A DNA stretch of 64,000 nucleotides. It comes from Lytechinus variegatus. Its lineage: Eukaryota; Echinodermata; Echinoidea; Temnopleuroida; Toxopneustidae. Shown one piece after another: positions 21,201 to 31,893 of this stretch. How positions within the stretch are numbered: the first letter of the stretch is position 1; each line of letters starts with the position of its first letter. The position numbers and the translations under genes were made by a program. The notes beneath the pieces are model-generated. The model saw nothing but the letters and a program-made list of their open reading frames with translations, made no database searches and was not told where the DNA came from. Location of the stretch: positions 54,073,195 through 54,137,194 of the forward strand of contig NC_054742.1 of NCBI RefSeq assembly GCF_018143015.1, in the 5' to 3' direction.

Positions 21201-24200
21201 TTCAAATAGTCATAAAATTTGCGTTAATGAGCAAGTACAATTACTTGCCCCAATTTACGTGGGTTAAGTTGCTTCTGTAATTACTGCTCATACCTACTCT
21301 TAATATTCTTTTTTTTAAACCTTGTTCATAAACTTATGCTATGCTGTTCCCTGAGCAGTGCAGAGCTCACAATGTACATGTACTATGTTGTTTTATTACA
21401 TGTATGCAGATCGCACAGCTCGTCTTTGGTGCATAGAAACCCATTCTTGTGTCCTGCAGTATCTTGGCCATCTTGGTTCAGTTAATTCAGTCAGATTCCA
21501 TCCATCAGAACCACTCCTTCTTACAGGTAAGCATCAAGGCCACATTCATTATAATATTCTAGAGTTCATTTGTAATATCTAGCTTATTTGTAGCAATTGG
21601 ACAATATAATGACAGGTCATAGAGATGTATATTATTGACACTAGAGGGCGGACTTCATCAAATTGCTGTGAATCCATGTTCGGGGCGGCCGCCATCTTAA
21701 AGAGGGCAAGAGCGCGGATTTATAACACACGGCTCTATGGGAGAATATCACATATTTCACTTTTTTACATTATATTTTCAATTTGATGCTGTATGCAACG
21801 TTAAAATCACAAGGCAAAACATTTTTATGTTAAAATATATGATAACCATGCATATTTTATAAAGGAGATGGACTGAACATCCAGAAAACGGGGGGAAAAT
21901 AGGTTGCTGTACGTGCATTACCTATGATGTAGATCAGGGCTTGGTCTGAAGTTTCCCCTCCTTTCAGTTAATTTTGACGAAATCAAAGTAGAAATCATAT
22001 GGTGAATCACTGATAATCCCATTACATAATTGGAGACTATGCGACTTTACAGCCATATTTAACACCACGGATGTTAAATCTAGCAGCCCAATCGGGTGTT
22101 GGAGTTACACGTACTGCCACTGGTGTTAAGATTACCAACATTTAGGATGTTAAAATATATCAACACCAGTCTTGGTGTTCGATTTGAACACGAGTCGGAG
22201 AATGTTATGAAGTTGACACCATTCGGTGTTCATTTGACACCCTCGAACACCTGCAGAAACGAACATTTAAACGAAAGTTTAAATCACCCATTGGTGTAAA
22301 AAAAATACCAACACCAGCTTTGGTGTTGTTTCACGGTTCGGATTCACACCATTTGGTGTCCGATTTCTATTTCTTTAACACCTGCAGCCTGACGGTGTAA
22401 CTTAACACTAGGGTATTTTTTTAAAAATACCCCAACAACAGACAGTGTTGAGTTACTCCAGTGAAGTGTAACTTCAACAATAATTTTTGTTAAAATATTT
22501 CTATCCAACACCTGTCACGGTGTTGTTTCAACACTTCTGAGTATTTGGTGTTTATTTTACACTCTAAGTTGTTTCAACACAGTATATTGCTTGAACACTG
22601 CCGGAGTGTCAAATGAGCACCACGTTGTTTCAACACTTCTGAGTATTTGGTGTTTATTTTACACTCTAAGTGTTGTTTCAATACAGTATATTGCTTGAAC
22701 ACTGAGTGTCAAATGAGCACCAAATCAAGAGAACATATGAACACTCTAAAGTGTTAAGTTGACCTTATCTTACACCCTTGTCACGGTATATGCTATATGA
22801 TGGCTTATATTACTACTCAGTCGACCTCGTCGTTTTTCCCCCGTTTTCTGGATGTTCAGTCCATCTCCTTTATAAAATATGCATGGTTATCATATATTTT
22901 AACATAAAAATGTTTTGCCTTGTGATTTTAACGTTGCATACAGCATTAAATTGAAAATATAATGTAAAAAACTGAAATATGTGATATTCTCCCATAGAGC
23001 CGTGTGTTATAAATCCGCGCTCTTGCCCTCTTTAAGATGGCGGCTGCGCAATACATGGAATCACAGCCGCATTACGCGCGCGTCAATGCGAGCGATTACT
23101 CTAGTGTCAATTATATACATCTCTATGTGACAGGTACATTGAGCAAAGCACGTTCAATCAAATATCTCCTATAATACCACTCTCTAAGGTTAAACATTTC
23201 AATTGCTTAACTCCACTGCTCCTCATTCTTCAAATAAATCATCTAGAAAGCCTTGTTGATTTCAATTAACTCTATAAACAGGGTTAACTGCTTCATTATA
23301 CCTAGATAAAGAAAGAGCAGGATGTTCCAAGATAAAAGAAAGAACATCACATGCAAAGAAAGAACAGTATGTGCCCATTGTACTACATTATAGGACCAAC
23401 ATTTAATGCCATTATTGGAGTTTGTATAGAGGTGTCATCCTCTTGCAGCTTGAAAACATGCTTTTATTCTCAAGATCTCATTTTTAGAATTTAAACAAAG
23501 CATTTCGCCTATTAAATCCTACTTGAATTCTGTAAACTAAAAGGTAAATAATTTGTAAACTTAAAAAAAGAGCATTAGGAAAATTATTTCTATATTTTAT
23601 GTGAAAAAAAGTTGGAAAAGTGGAAACCAAATCATTGGTCATACCTGCAAAGGTGTTGCTGAACTACATATTATGCATGATATTTTTTTCATAAATGAGT
23701 GATGGAGACAATGAGAAGACAGTCTTGATGTAGCAATCTTTGTACAAATAGTAAACACTTATTCCTATTTATAACTTGATATCTGGATGTGTTTTTTTTT
23801 TTACTTGTACAGTATTTAGACTGAGAAATTTCACTCTTCAGACTTCGAATTTGTAAAGTGATTTGATGAATCAAATCAAATTTTCATTCAAGATTGATTT
23901 GTTTGCAGATGTCTGGATTAAAATTTATTATAATCTGTTGCAACTTATGAAATATGAACTTATTATTCAACTTAACTTGACCTAAATGTACATGTGAGTA
24001 CATGTAATTCTCGTTCTAAATCAATCATCATATGTTGTAGCTTCTGGTGACAACACAGCTCATGTGTGGAAATCCAATGTCAGTCTTCCTACCATAGGAC
24101 AGCAACCCGAAAGTGTAAGTTCAAGAACATCATAGTTCCTTGTCATTAATTTCCAAATAAAAGACTGCATTGAAATGGCCTTTTGACAGTGTTTTTGTAG

Positions 24201-27200
24201 AAGTTGGCTCCTCAAAGACCATGATATTGCCTCCAATCACCGGAGTATAGCAATTAATCAACAGAATACTAAATTTTGTGATTCTCATCAATGTTTTGTG
24301 TAGGGACCTCCTGGTTCTGTGCAACTAGTTAATACTATGAGTTTATGGATATGGCTGGAGTATTTTTTTGAAGTAGTCAATTTGTTTTCCTAACTCCTAA
24401 TATGAAATCCTGGTTCTTGAAGAACAAACCTTAAAATGTAATTTGTTTGTGACAGGGGCATGCTGTCATGCTGTGTTATTTAAAAATTATTGATTTGAGA
24501 GCATGTTCTGTGTAAGATAACATATTTTAAGTAGAAGATCACACAAATTGATAATTATCACATAAGTCATCAATTTGTTTTCCAGATTTTATACTTCCAT
24601 TAAAGCAATGGAAGAAATTTTTATTGTTGAATATTTTTAGATGGCTGACTATTGCTAACTTTATAATTTGATTGTCTTGATATTTTATAGAGGTCATGTC
24701 CATCATCAGGAGATGATATAGATGGTTCAGATAAGGAAGATATCGATGGTAAGAAATGTCTCATCTTATTCAACTCATTTGATATCATTGTACAACCTTC
24801 TTTGCCATGTGTACAGTCTGAAGTCTAGTAAATTGTTTATTTGTTCCAAAACTCTTCACAAGAAGAATAAGTTAAAAAGTCTACTGAAAATATTGTGCTA
24901 TCCAATTTAAATTTGCTTTATCCATCATGATTTGTTAATATAATTCAAAATCATCACAAGATAGTGTCACTAACTTGATATAATCACTTTTGTTTTGTGT
25001 GATTACATTTTTTTTATGAACTTTCAAATTAAATATCATCTCAGATGGCTCCAAGATTCATTGAGAAACAGTTCAGTTTTATCTTAGTTTGATACACTTG
25101 CTATAATAATGATAATAATAGGCATTTATATTGTGCCATCTATCTAGAAATAATCTGTTCCTAGGCGTATTGTTATTACCCCAGCTTTAGCTCAAGCAGC
25201 CGTCCAGCGCTCAGTGCATTTCAAGGAATTTATTCTGCTGGTTGAGTGCAGCACAATGTGGGTAAATTTCTTGCTGAAGAAAAACACAGTATGTCTGGAT
25301 TCAAACACATGCCCCTCAGATTGTGAGATTTTGCTATTGAGAAATACAAGTCCTTTTTAAATGCATAGAGACATTATATTCATAATGTGATATTTGCTAT
25401 ACATGAGCTGTTTATTGTTATTATCATTACTATTATTGTTATTGGTATTAAAATTACACATTGACACCACCAAACACCACCTTATAAACAAAAGCCAATT
25501 ATTATCCTACAGGTCAGGAGAGTGAGAACATTATCTATGTGAAGGCTCCTCAAGTTCTGCTGGAAGGCCATACTAGTGTTCTTATTGCAGCCGATTGGTT
25601 AGCTGGGGGTAAACAACTTGTCACTGCTTCTTGGGATAGAACGTCAAACCTTTATGACCTAGAAACTTCAGCAATTGTACATACGCTAACAGGTTAGACA
25701 TTTGTTACAGGTTTTATATGGCATAGATTCTTTAGGTTGCTGTGTAGGTAGACAAAAAAGTAATTATCTGTAATATGCAAAAAACATATTCAATTTCTTT
25801 TTTACATCCCTTGATGCAAGTCTTCTTTTCTTCCCCCCTTTTGCAAAAGATTTTATTATTGATTGATCAATTGTATTAGCGAAGCATTTAAAACATAACA
25901 ATGAATTTATGCATTAAGGAATATTATTGATAGATAAGTGAGCTGGAACATGTTAACATATGAAAGATTGAAAACTTATTTCCAGTGGCGTCCTCTACAT
26001 GTATGATATGAGATATCTTTTCACCTTAACTTGAATTCATGACAGTTGAAAAAAATATCAATACAGATTCTTTCATTCTATACCAGATTTTCTTTTTCTT
26101 ACAATGAATAATTTTGTAATTTTGGAGTGATTATCTCTTTCCTTTGTTTTAAATTTATAGATATCCTGTCTCTCCCTTAATTCTTGAATTCAAAGAAAAT
26201 TTATGACAGATAATTTGTTGCCCAATTTGGAAGCAAGATTTATTATTATGTTCATTCTTGAAGTATGAAATGTAATCTTTAAATACAAGATATTCTATCT
26301 AATATTCAATGCAGATTTAACAGTCTTTTAGCATACTGTTTATTTAATGAATCCCAATTATATTGAGGATACCCAAATAACAAAGTATCCATTACTATAG
26401 ATGATGATGATGACATTTTTTTTAGAAAGGATATTAGATGATCAAGGGATTGTATATTTTCCTCCCAATGCTTGTTATGTACAGGGCATGATCAAGAATT
26501 GACGCACGCCTGTTCCCATCCGTCTCAGAAGATGGTTGTGACCTCATCAATGGATACAACGTTTCGTCTTTGGGATTTCAGGGATCCAAGCATCCACTCG
26601 GTCAATGTATTCCAGGGGCATACAGAGTGAGTCAAGCTTTGCCTGCTTAACCATATCATTTCATACTATTATGTCTTTGAAAATGCGATGAAGAGTGGAG
26701 AAGTGAATTGATTTTCAAGTTGATTTTAGTTTTAGTGACATTTTGGTGGGGAATTGCAATGAAAGAGTTATTTTGTTTCTAAAGGTTCCTTCAACAATTT
26801 GTTGCTGATGCACTGTACATTTGAAATGAGATTGTGCTCTGGTTTAAAACAATCTCAATGCTTGTTTTATACGTTTACAAGCCTGCATGGCTGCATTGTC
26901 TTTTTGCATTACTTTCCCCTATAGTTCAAGTTATTCTTCATTTTTTTTCAACCAATGACAGCTGTATGAAACACTGCTCTTACCATTTATTAGTTAGTTG
27001 ATCTTGAGGCTGACCCTAGAATGGAAGATACCCATCGGCTTTACAAAGCTTGTCATTGTTTTCTGATTTGTTGAATGAATAAATGAGTTAATTACCCCCC
27101 CCAAAAAAAAAAAAGATGAAACACCCACAACAGAGTTGATTTGTTATACACTGGTTTCAGGGTTTGGTAAATTGACTGTACAGAAATAGCAGGTTTTGCT

Positions 27201-29125
27201 AGTGAGGTGGAAAGCCTTTGTTTAATTATGCAAATAAAATGTCACCCTGATGAATGAAGAATGAATATATTTTTTTGTATTATTATTTTAGCTCGGTGAC
27301 ATCTGCGGCCTTTGCATCGGGTGACAAGGTAGTGAGTGGTTCAGATGACAGAACAGTGAAGGTGTGGGACTTGAAGAATATGAGAACACCTCTTGCCATG
27401 ATCAGGACCGATTCTCCTGTCAACAGGTAAAACTAAAGATTGGAGGGCTGCATTCTTTGTCATACTGTTATTGTGTCATATAATCTACAATAAGGAAATA
27501 TTTAAAGTGTAGAATAATATTTGGATGATTAATGTAAATGGTCAGTAGATTATTAAGGCAAAGTACCAGTATTATACTACACAGTACAACATAGTTTATA
27601 CACAAATCAAAAAACAACAACAACAAGAATAACTGAAACCAGAAAAACAGTACAGTGCAAAATATTGTAAAAATATATCACAGATCAGTGGGTATTACAA
27701 GATCCTTTGCTTGGAGGGGAAATGTTCTTGAGAGCCTTTTTTTAATCAACCGGAAAAAACTTAGTTGGAGATCTTGTCGAATAATTTGTCCAGTGCAAGC
27801 TCCTCGAAGAGTCTTTCTAAACAATGCTGATATTACACTTTTATTACTTACCTGTCGGACTATCACGACAATGTCTACATTGATCTTGATTGCCAAGATA
27901 AAGTAATAAAGTGGGGAAAACAAAAAATAGTTTGGGATTTCCTGCCGAAAGACACGTTTATCTCATGAATTCCCACCCCATGTGGCAATCTTGTCGCCAC
28001 AATTGATATTGGCTTGTCATGATGTTTCACAGCTTCAAGCTTTTGTAATGTATAGCGCATTCCATGTCATTTTGTGTTAAGTTATGCTGTATTTTGTGAT
28101 AACTCATTTAAAGAATTTCCTTTTTTGTCTCATACTTGTTCAGACTGTCTGTATCACCCACAAGCAACATTATGGCTATTCCTCAAGATAATAGGAACAT
28201 TAGACTGTACGATTTGAATGGTGTAAGGGTTGGTAGGCTACCACGGAGTAACAGACAGGTAAGAAGCTTTATTATGTTGTGATGCCAAGAACAGACCCAA
28301 TTCATCTTCACTCCAGGGGGCCGTTTCATAAAGCTGTTCATAAGCTAAGAGCGACTTTAAGAACAACTGGTGATCCTTTCTTCTGCGCTAAACCATCGCC
28401 TATGGTGTATACCATTTACCAAAAGAAAGGATCACCAGTCGTTCTTATCTTATGAACAGCTTTATAAACACTCACCAGGTCCTACCAATCACATCAGTCC
28501 TTTTATGTATTATAATGGACTTTGCAGGAACCCCCCCCTCAACATTAAAATGTGTTTGTTGATATTTTATCTCTATATTTAATTTCAATATATTTAAAGA
28601 AAGTATACTTTTTTTCAGAATTTCACTGATCATTTAACACAGTAGATAGAGTGTGAATAAGCTAGAAAAGATTAATCAATAATTAGTTCGTAGCCATAAA
28701 AATTAGCTTTGAAAGTAAACAAGATTTTTCAATATCATTAGCAAGTCCTGTCTTTTACTATTGACTTTGCTAAGCTATACCCAACTTCCTGTATCATCCG
28801 AGCTTTTATAAACAACAAATAATAGTCCCTCCTGTGTGTTTCTTAATTGTTTAATATGAAAGATCTCTCACACACTTCTTGCATGTAGCATACTATAGAT
28901 TGATCTCAAATATTTAGGTTTAGAAGATAAAGTGTTTGTTTTGTATCTCACATTGATTTCTTACTTTTATCAATTGATGCTGTGATGTATGTGTTTACAT
29001 TATAGGGTCATCATCGAATGGTGTGCTGTACAGCTTGGAATGACGAGACTGCATCGTGCAATCTATTCAGCTGTGGCTTCGATCGTCAGGTTCTTGGTTG
29101 GCATGTTGGAATGATACCCAGCTAG
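18009..29125 (+). CDS. WDR37: WDR37, seven-bladed WD-repeat protein (12 coding exons, 485 aa)
   Basis: Exons joined by eye with GT-AG introns: 18009-18207, 18705-18830, 19568-19626, 20505-20637, 21410-21526, 24041-24114, 24691-24748, 25513-25692, 26485-26626, 27292-27426, 28144-28258, 29006-29125. They total 1458 nt, all phases close, and the stop is TAG. The product follows human WDR37 (about 494 aa, from memory) from its MP-x-E start to the GFDRQ...GW terminal blade. Residues 1-66 hold a basic start and the [20 protein letters not shown] helix, 67-128 are a charged coil, 132-142 match the SSFKTTTSRAACQ stretch where human disease variants lie, blades 1-2 span about 147-224, an acidic Ser/Asp linker follows to about 271, and blades 3-7 span about 272-481. 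In mammals WDR37 binds PACS1/PACS2 and affects calcium handling; that role is inferred here. The ATG has A at -3. The frame stays open upstream to 17883, so a longer N-terminus cannot be excluded. Confidence 0.96.
18705..18830 (+). CDS. WDR37: WDR37 coding exon 2
   Basis: Acceptor ACAG ends at 18704; donor GTATAC at 18831. Encodes about residues 67-108, a charged coil reading [14 protein letters not shown] then a Ser-rich tail. Confidence 0.92.
19568..19626 (+). CDS. WDR37: WDR37 coding exon 3
   Basis: Acceptor TTTTCAG ends at 19567; donor GTAAGA at 19627. A 59-nt exon encoding [15 protein letters not shown], matching the STSQLSQKLK segment of the vertebrate protein. Confidence 0.9.
20505..20637 (+). 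CDS. WDR37: WDR37 coding exon 4 (start of blade 1)
   Basis: Acceptor with a T-rich tract ends at 20504; donor GTAATA at 20638. Encodes the [11 protein letters not shown] segment and [11 protein letters not shown] of the first blade. Confidence 0.94.
21410..21526 (+). CDS. WDR37: WDR37 coding exon 5
   Basis: Acceptor TATGCAG ends at 21409; donor GTAAGC at 21527. Encodes DRTARLW of blade 1 and [15 protein letters not shown] of blade 2. Confidence 0.95.
22070..22790. repeat. Array of AACACC/GGTGTT motifs in the foldback core
   Basis: Between the arms the motif GGTGTT or GTGTT and its complement recurs every 15-40 bp, often as facing pairs (for example ACACCATTCGGTGT). Roughly two dozen copies were seen by eye. 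Confidence 0.75.
22522..22721. repeat. Two-unit tandem duplication, period about 100 bp
   Basis: The block starting GTTGTTTCAACACTTCTGAG at 22522 recurs at 22624 and runs to AAATGAGCACC in both units. Small indels (for example CCGG present only in unit 1) separate them. Confidence 0.88.
24041..24114 (+). CDS. WDR37: WDR37 coding exon 6
   Basis: Acceptor TTGTAG ends at 24040; donor GTAAGT at 24115. Encodes [13 protein letters not shown], closing blade 2. The preceding intron (21527-24040) carries a large foldback element. Confidence 0.94.
24691..24748 (+). CDS. WDR37: WDR37 coding exon 7 (acidic linker)
   Basis: Acceptor TTTATAG ends at 24690; donor GTAAGA at 24749. A 58-nt exon encoding [15 protein letters not shown], matching the acidic SDKDEPDLDG linker of vertebrates. 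Confidence 0.92.
25105..25335 (-). mobile_element. tRNA-derived SINE, WDR37 intron 7
   Basis: Read on the - strand it has a tRNA-like B-box region GTTTGAATCC near the head (about 25295), a body with ATTCCTTGAAATGCACTGAGC, then GCTTGAGCTAAAGCTGGGG, and ends in a simple TATTATTATCATTATTATA tail near 25105. Head-body-tail order is as expected for a tRNA-derived SINE. The A box is eroded. Confidence 0.65.
25513..25692 (+). CDS. WDR37: WDR37 coding exon 8 (blade 3)
   Basis: Acceptor CCTACAG ends at 25512; donor GTTAGA at 25693, the least typical donor of the gene. Encodes [18 protein letters not shown] and [13 protein letters not shown]. Confidence 0.95.
26485..26626 (+). CDS. WDR37: WDR37 coding exon 9 (blade 4)
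   Basis: Acceptor GTACAG ends at 26484; donor GTGAGT at 26627. Encodes [33 protein letters not shown] and the start of the next blade. Confidence 0.95.
27292..27426 (+). CDS. WDR37: WDR37 coding exon 10 (blade 5)
   Basis: Acceptor ATTTTAG ends at 27291; donor GTAAAA at 27427. Encodes [17 protein letters not shown], nearly identical to vertebrates. Confidence 0.95.
28144..28258 (+). CDS. WDR37: WDR37 coding exon 11 (blade 6)
   Basis: Acceptor GTTCAG ends at 28143; donor GTAAGA at 28259. Encodes [19 protein letters not shown] and RLPRSNRQ. Confidence 0.95.
28315..28479. mobile_element. 165-bp palindromic MITE, copy 2 (WDR37 intron 11)
   Basis: Ends AGGGGGCCGTTTCATAAAGC and its near-complement closing in CACCAGG. 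Flanked by 3-bp duplication TCC (28312-28314 and 28480-28482). Same length and sequence as the element at 15998-16162. Almost the whole element folds on itself. Confidence 0.88.
29006..29125 (+). CDS. WDR37: WDR37 coding exon 12 and stop
   Basis: Acceptor TTATAG ends at 29005; stop TAG at 29123-29125. Encodes [32 protein letters not shown] and a short tail HVGMIPS. The tail is several residues shorter than the human INIPALLQEK end. Confidence 0.95.
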   Translation, partial: GHHRMVCCTAWNDETASCNLFSCGFDRQVLGWHVGMIPS

Positions 29126-29674
29126 TGACTCCACCCACAGTCCATTCAAGCCACCAAGCTTGTGACTTTGATAGACAATTTCAAGCCTATGGTGAACAGG
29201 GTGTCCAGTGATATTTGTCGTATTTATAATGTATTTATTGGGAAAATGAAGCTTGTATGCTGCTTTTTGAACAATTAGGGTGTTCAAGGATATCTGTAGT
29301 ACCTACCTGATCCCAAAGATACAAAATGACTGGATTAACTATAGTTGGTTTATTCCTGTTTTGCTTCAGTTGATTTTTATTTATGAGAAAGATGAAAATT
29401 GTAAACTACTTTCTAAAGACACAGGATGTCCAAGGATATTTGTAGTACATGCTTAATCCCAAAGATAAAAGATTACCAGATTACAAGAGTCAGTTTATTC
29501 TTACATTTTTAGATTCTGTTCTATTCATTAGGAAATGAAGCTTGTAAACTGCTTCTTGAACAAACATTGGTGTTGCATTCATCTTTTTTTATAACCTTGT
29601 TCAGATTGTAATTAGCTGTACCATGTGCTGAGAGTTTTTATTTGCTGTCATGGATTTATGGTCACTGATATAGT
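29126..29674 (+). other. WDR37: WDR37 3' UTR (near part)
   Basis: AT-rich sequence after the stop codon with two diverged repeats of a block reading roughly GGTGT(C/T)CAAGGATAT (about 29277 and 29425), each followed by CCCAAAGATA. No coding exon was found. The poly(A) site was not located: AATAAA-like hexamers are frequent over the following 5 kb. Confidence 0.5.
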
Positions 29675-29918
29675 AACTTGTAGATGTGTCATGGTCTGAT
29701 GGTTAAATCAAAATCAGTAGGTTTGGGTTCAAATCCTACCAATGCAGCTCTGATGCTTTGTTACTGGCAAGACATTGATCTTAATTTGCTACATTCAATC
29801 AGGGTTGGGGTAGATGTTAATGTGGCAGAAATTTGCTCCTTGAAATGGGATAGGAATCCCACCTCTGGTGCCTGTGTCCTGTCACAAGACATTGGTCAAA
29901 GTTTGTGACCCTCAACCC
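29675..29918 (+). mobile_element. tRNA-like head and first unit of a SINE-related array
   Basis: TGGTCTGATGGTTA (A-box-like) and GGGTTCAAATCCTACC (B-box-like) lie about 40 bp apart, as in a tRNA-derived SINE head. The body then continues with ACATTGATC...CCCAACC-type sequence that repeats downstream. Confidence 0.6.
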
Positions 29919-30470
29919 AGGGGGCTGTTATTATAAAGCTGTTCATAAGTTAAGAATGACTTTAAGAACAACTGGTGATCCTTCCTTGTGATAAAAATGA
30001 TCATTGAGGATTATTTAGCGTGTAAGAAAGGTTCACCAGTCGTTCTTAAAGTTGCTCTTACGAATAGCTTTATGAAACACCCACCAGGTTAAGTAATTGG
30101 ATACGTGGTAGGAATGGTTTCCTTGAAATGTAGGTTTGAGTCCTGATGCAGACCTCAATGTCCTTTTGCCAGACATTGGTCTACGTTTGTCATCCCCAAC
30201 CAAGGTAAGGTATAAATTGGATACATGGTAGGAATTGTTGCCCAGAAATGGGATTAGAGTCCCAGTGCAGGCCTCATTTTGCCACACATTGATCTGCATT
30301 TGCCACCCTCAACCCAGGTGAGGTGAATGGGCTCAGTGTAGAAATAAGTCCTTGAAATGGGGTTTGAATCCCTTACATTTCACAGTGATCTGTGTTTGTT
30401 GACCTCGCTCAAGGTGAGGTTAAAGTGAACATGGTGGAATACATTCCTTGAAATGCTATAATGACATTCT
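29760..30470 (+). repeat. Tandem array of about 110-130-bp SINE-like units
   Basis: Four to five diverged units share CCTTGAAATG, GTTTGAGTCC-like, CAGACATTGGTCTACGTTTG and CTCAACCCAGGTGAGG blocks in the same order. One unit is split by a palindromic MITE at 29919-30088. GTTTGAGTCC resembles a Pol III B box in each unit. Confidence 0.7.
29919..30088. mobile_element. Palindromic MITE, copy 3, inserted in the SINE-like array
   Basis: Same family as 15998-16162 and 28315-28479: starts AGGGGGCTG, continues TTATAAAGCTGTTCATAAG, closes CACCCACCAGG. It interrupts a CTCAACCCAGG unit boundary. No clean target duplication is visible, so the site may have changed since insertion. Confidence 0.85.
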
Positions 30471-31485
30471 GACAATTATGCTTAATCTGAGGTAATGATT
30501 GTAGTGCTGCTAGAGTGGGCTACTAGTAGTGTTGTATCTCATAAAGGTTTGAACTATGTAAGAACCCATTATTATTTAAATTATAATTATTTTGAAGCAG
30601 CTGCAAGGATAGAATAGATATAGACATTTAGACATCTGTGCCATGAAGAGATTAGCAATTATAGAGATTCGTTTTATATCACTTGAGCCATTCTTTGCCA
30701 ATTCTCTCATAGATCTATATCGATAATGCATATAATTATACCAGATTGCATCTTTTGTATATACCAAAATAATTCTTAATCCTAACCTCTTATGCAAAAT
30801 TTGTGACTGCACTCAAGAGCCCTATGTTACGACATGGTTTACACAAGGGTTTCTTGTCAAATCTTGGGCATTTTTTTATACTTAACGTATGAGAAACAGA
30901 CAAAGGGTTGTCGGTCACTGCCCTTTTTCTCGGATAACAGTAAAAACAGATAAATGCTCTTTATCTGTTGCTTTTCACTCACCTTTTCTCCCCCCGTCTC
31001 TCATCTTTCTTTTCTGTAATGTATTTTATAAAATTTCTTTCTCAATTTATTCATACTTTCTTTTTTTCTTCCTTTCTTATCTTCTTACTTTCTTTCTACC
31101 CTTCCCTCTTCTCTCCCCTGAAAGGAGAGGGAAGACTCAAGTCCACAGCTGTTTGCTATTTCAATACCACTCTTCAAACAATGAATATATTATTCATTCA
31201 TTAAATCAAGTAGGGTCTTTATTTTCATATTCTCAGGTTTTAACTGCAATGTGAATTAATACCATTATACATAGGTTTTATGTTATCTATTTTATGTGCT
31301 ACGATTTCCCATAATTTATTTCTTTGACATATTGTTATTTGAGATTGGACGTGATATCTTATCATGCATATATATGTTTTGAGGCACAGAACTTATATCA
31401 TCAGAAGAAAAAGTTTTCTTATGCATTTTTTAATGCAAAGGAGGTATGAGGAAATCATGTAGATAATAATTTTAGTTCATGCCCC

Positions 31486-31893
31486 TTAAAGGTAAAAGAC
31501 TGTAGTTGCAGCAAAAAATTATTTTAGGAGAAAGTCTTTTAAATCAAGGTTAATCGTGAAGTTTATTATCATACATCTAGATCTGGTACATTAATGTAAA
31601 CTTATCTTTGTAAAATCATGAAATCTTAACTCAAAATCGATAACTCTGATCATCACTATCGCGAAAAAGCATATGTGGGACAATGTATTAATATTGCTGC
31701 GAAAAATACTTGACATTTGATGGAATTCCGTGCTTATTTCGCTCATTTCTCAGCGATTACGTACATGTATTTTCTTCAAGAGCTATTTGGCACATTTTTT
31801 TTTATTTATACATACAAACATTTTCGTGGTGATTTCATTGGATCCTGTCCAGACTAATTTTGAGATCATTACCACAACTGGTATTTATCTTAA
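31486..31893. mobile_element. TTAA-bounded MITE, about 400 bp, copy 1
   Basis: Begins TTAAAGGTAAAAGACTGTAG and ends ACTGGTATTTATCTTAA. The entire length aligns by eye with the reverse complement of 50968-51369, including AGAAAGTCT, TCTAGATCTGGTAC, GTGGGACA.TGTATTA and TTTGGCACAT blocks. TTAA at both ends suggests a piggyBac- or Kolobok-type target. Confidence 0.85.

Larger units (their letters stand above)
21618..23127. mobile_element. Foldback DNA element with long terminal inverted repeats, in WDR37 intron 5
   Basis: Termini read CATAGAGATGTATAT and its complement. The inverted arms are about 290 bp (21618-21905 and 22833-23127) and closely matched. A perfect 8-bp target duplication TGACAGGT flanks the element (21610-21617 and 23128-23135). 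No transposase ORF is present, so it is non-autonomous. The 8-bp duplication and CA...TG ends would fit a P- or hAT-like transposase; assignment is uncertain. Both arms carry the motif GCCGCCATCTTA (21688 and, inverted, 23033). The core is an array of AACACC/GGTGTT motifs. Confidence 0.9.

Noticed and set aside
29684-29745. Possible functional tRNA gene
   Set aside because: A-box and B-box-like blocks are present but no acceptor stem pairs and the sequence continues into a repeated SINE-like body.
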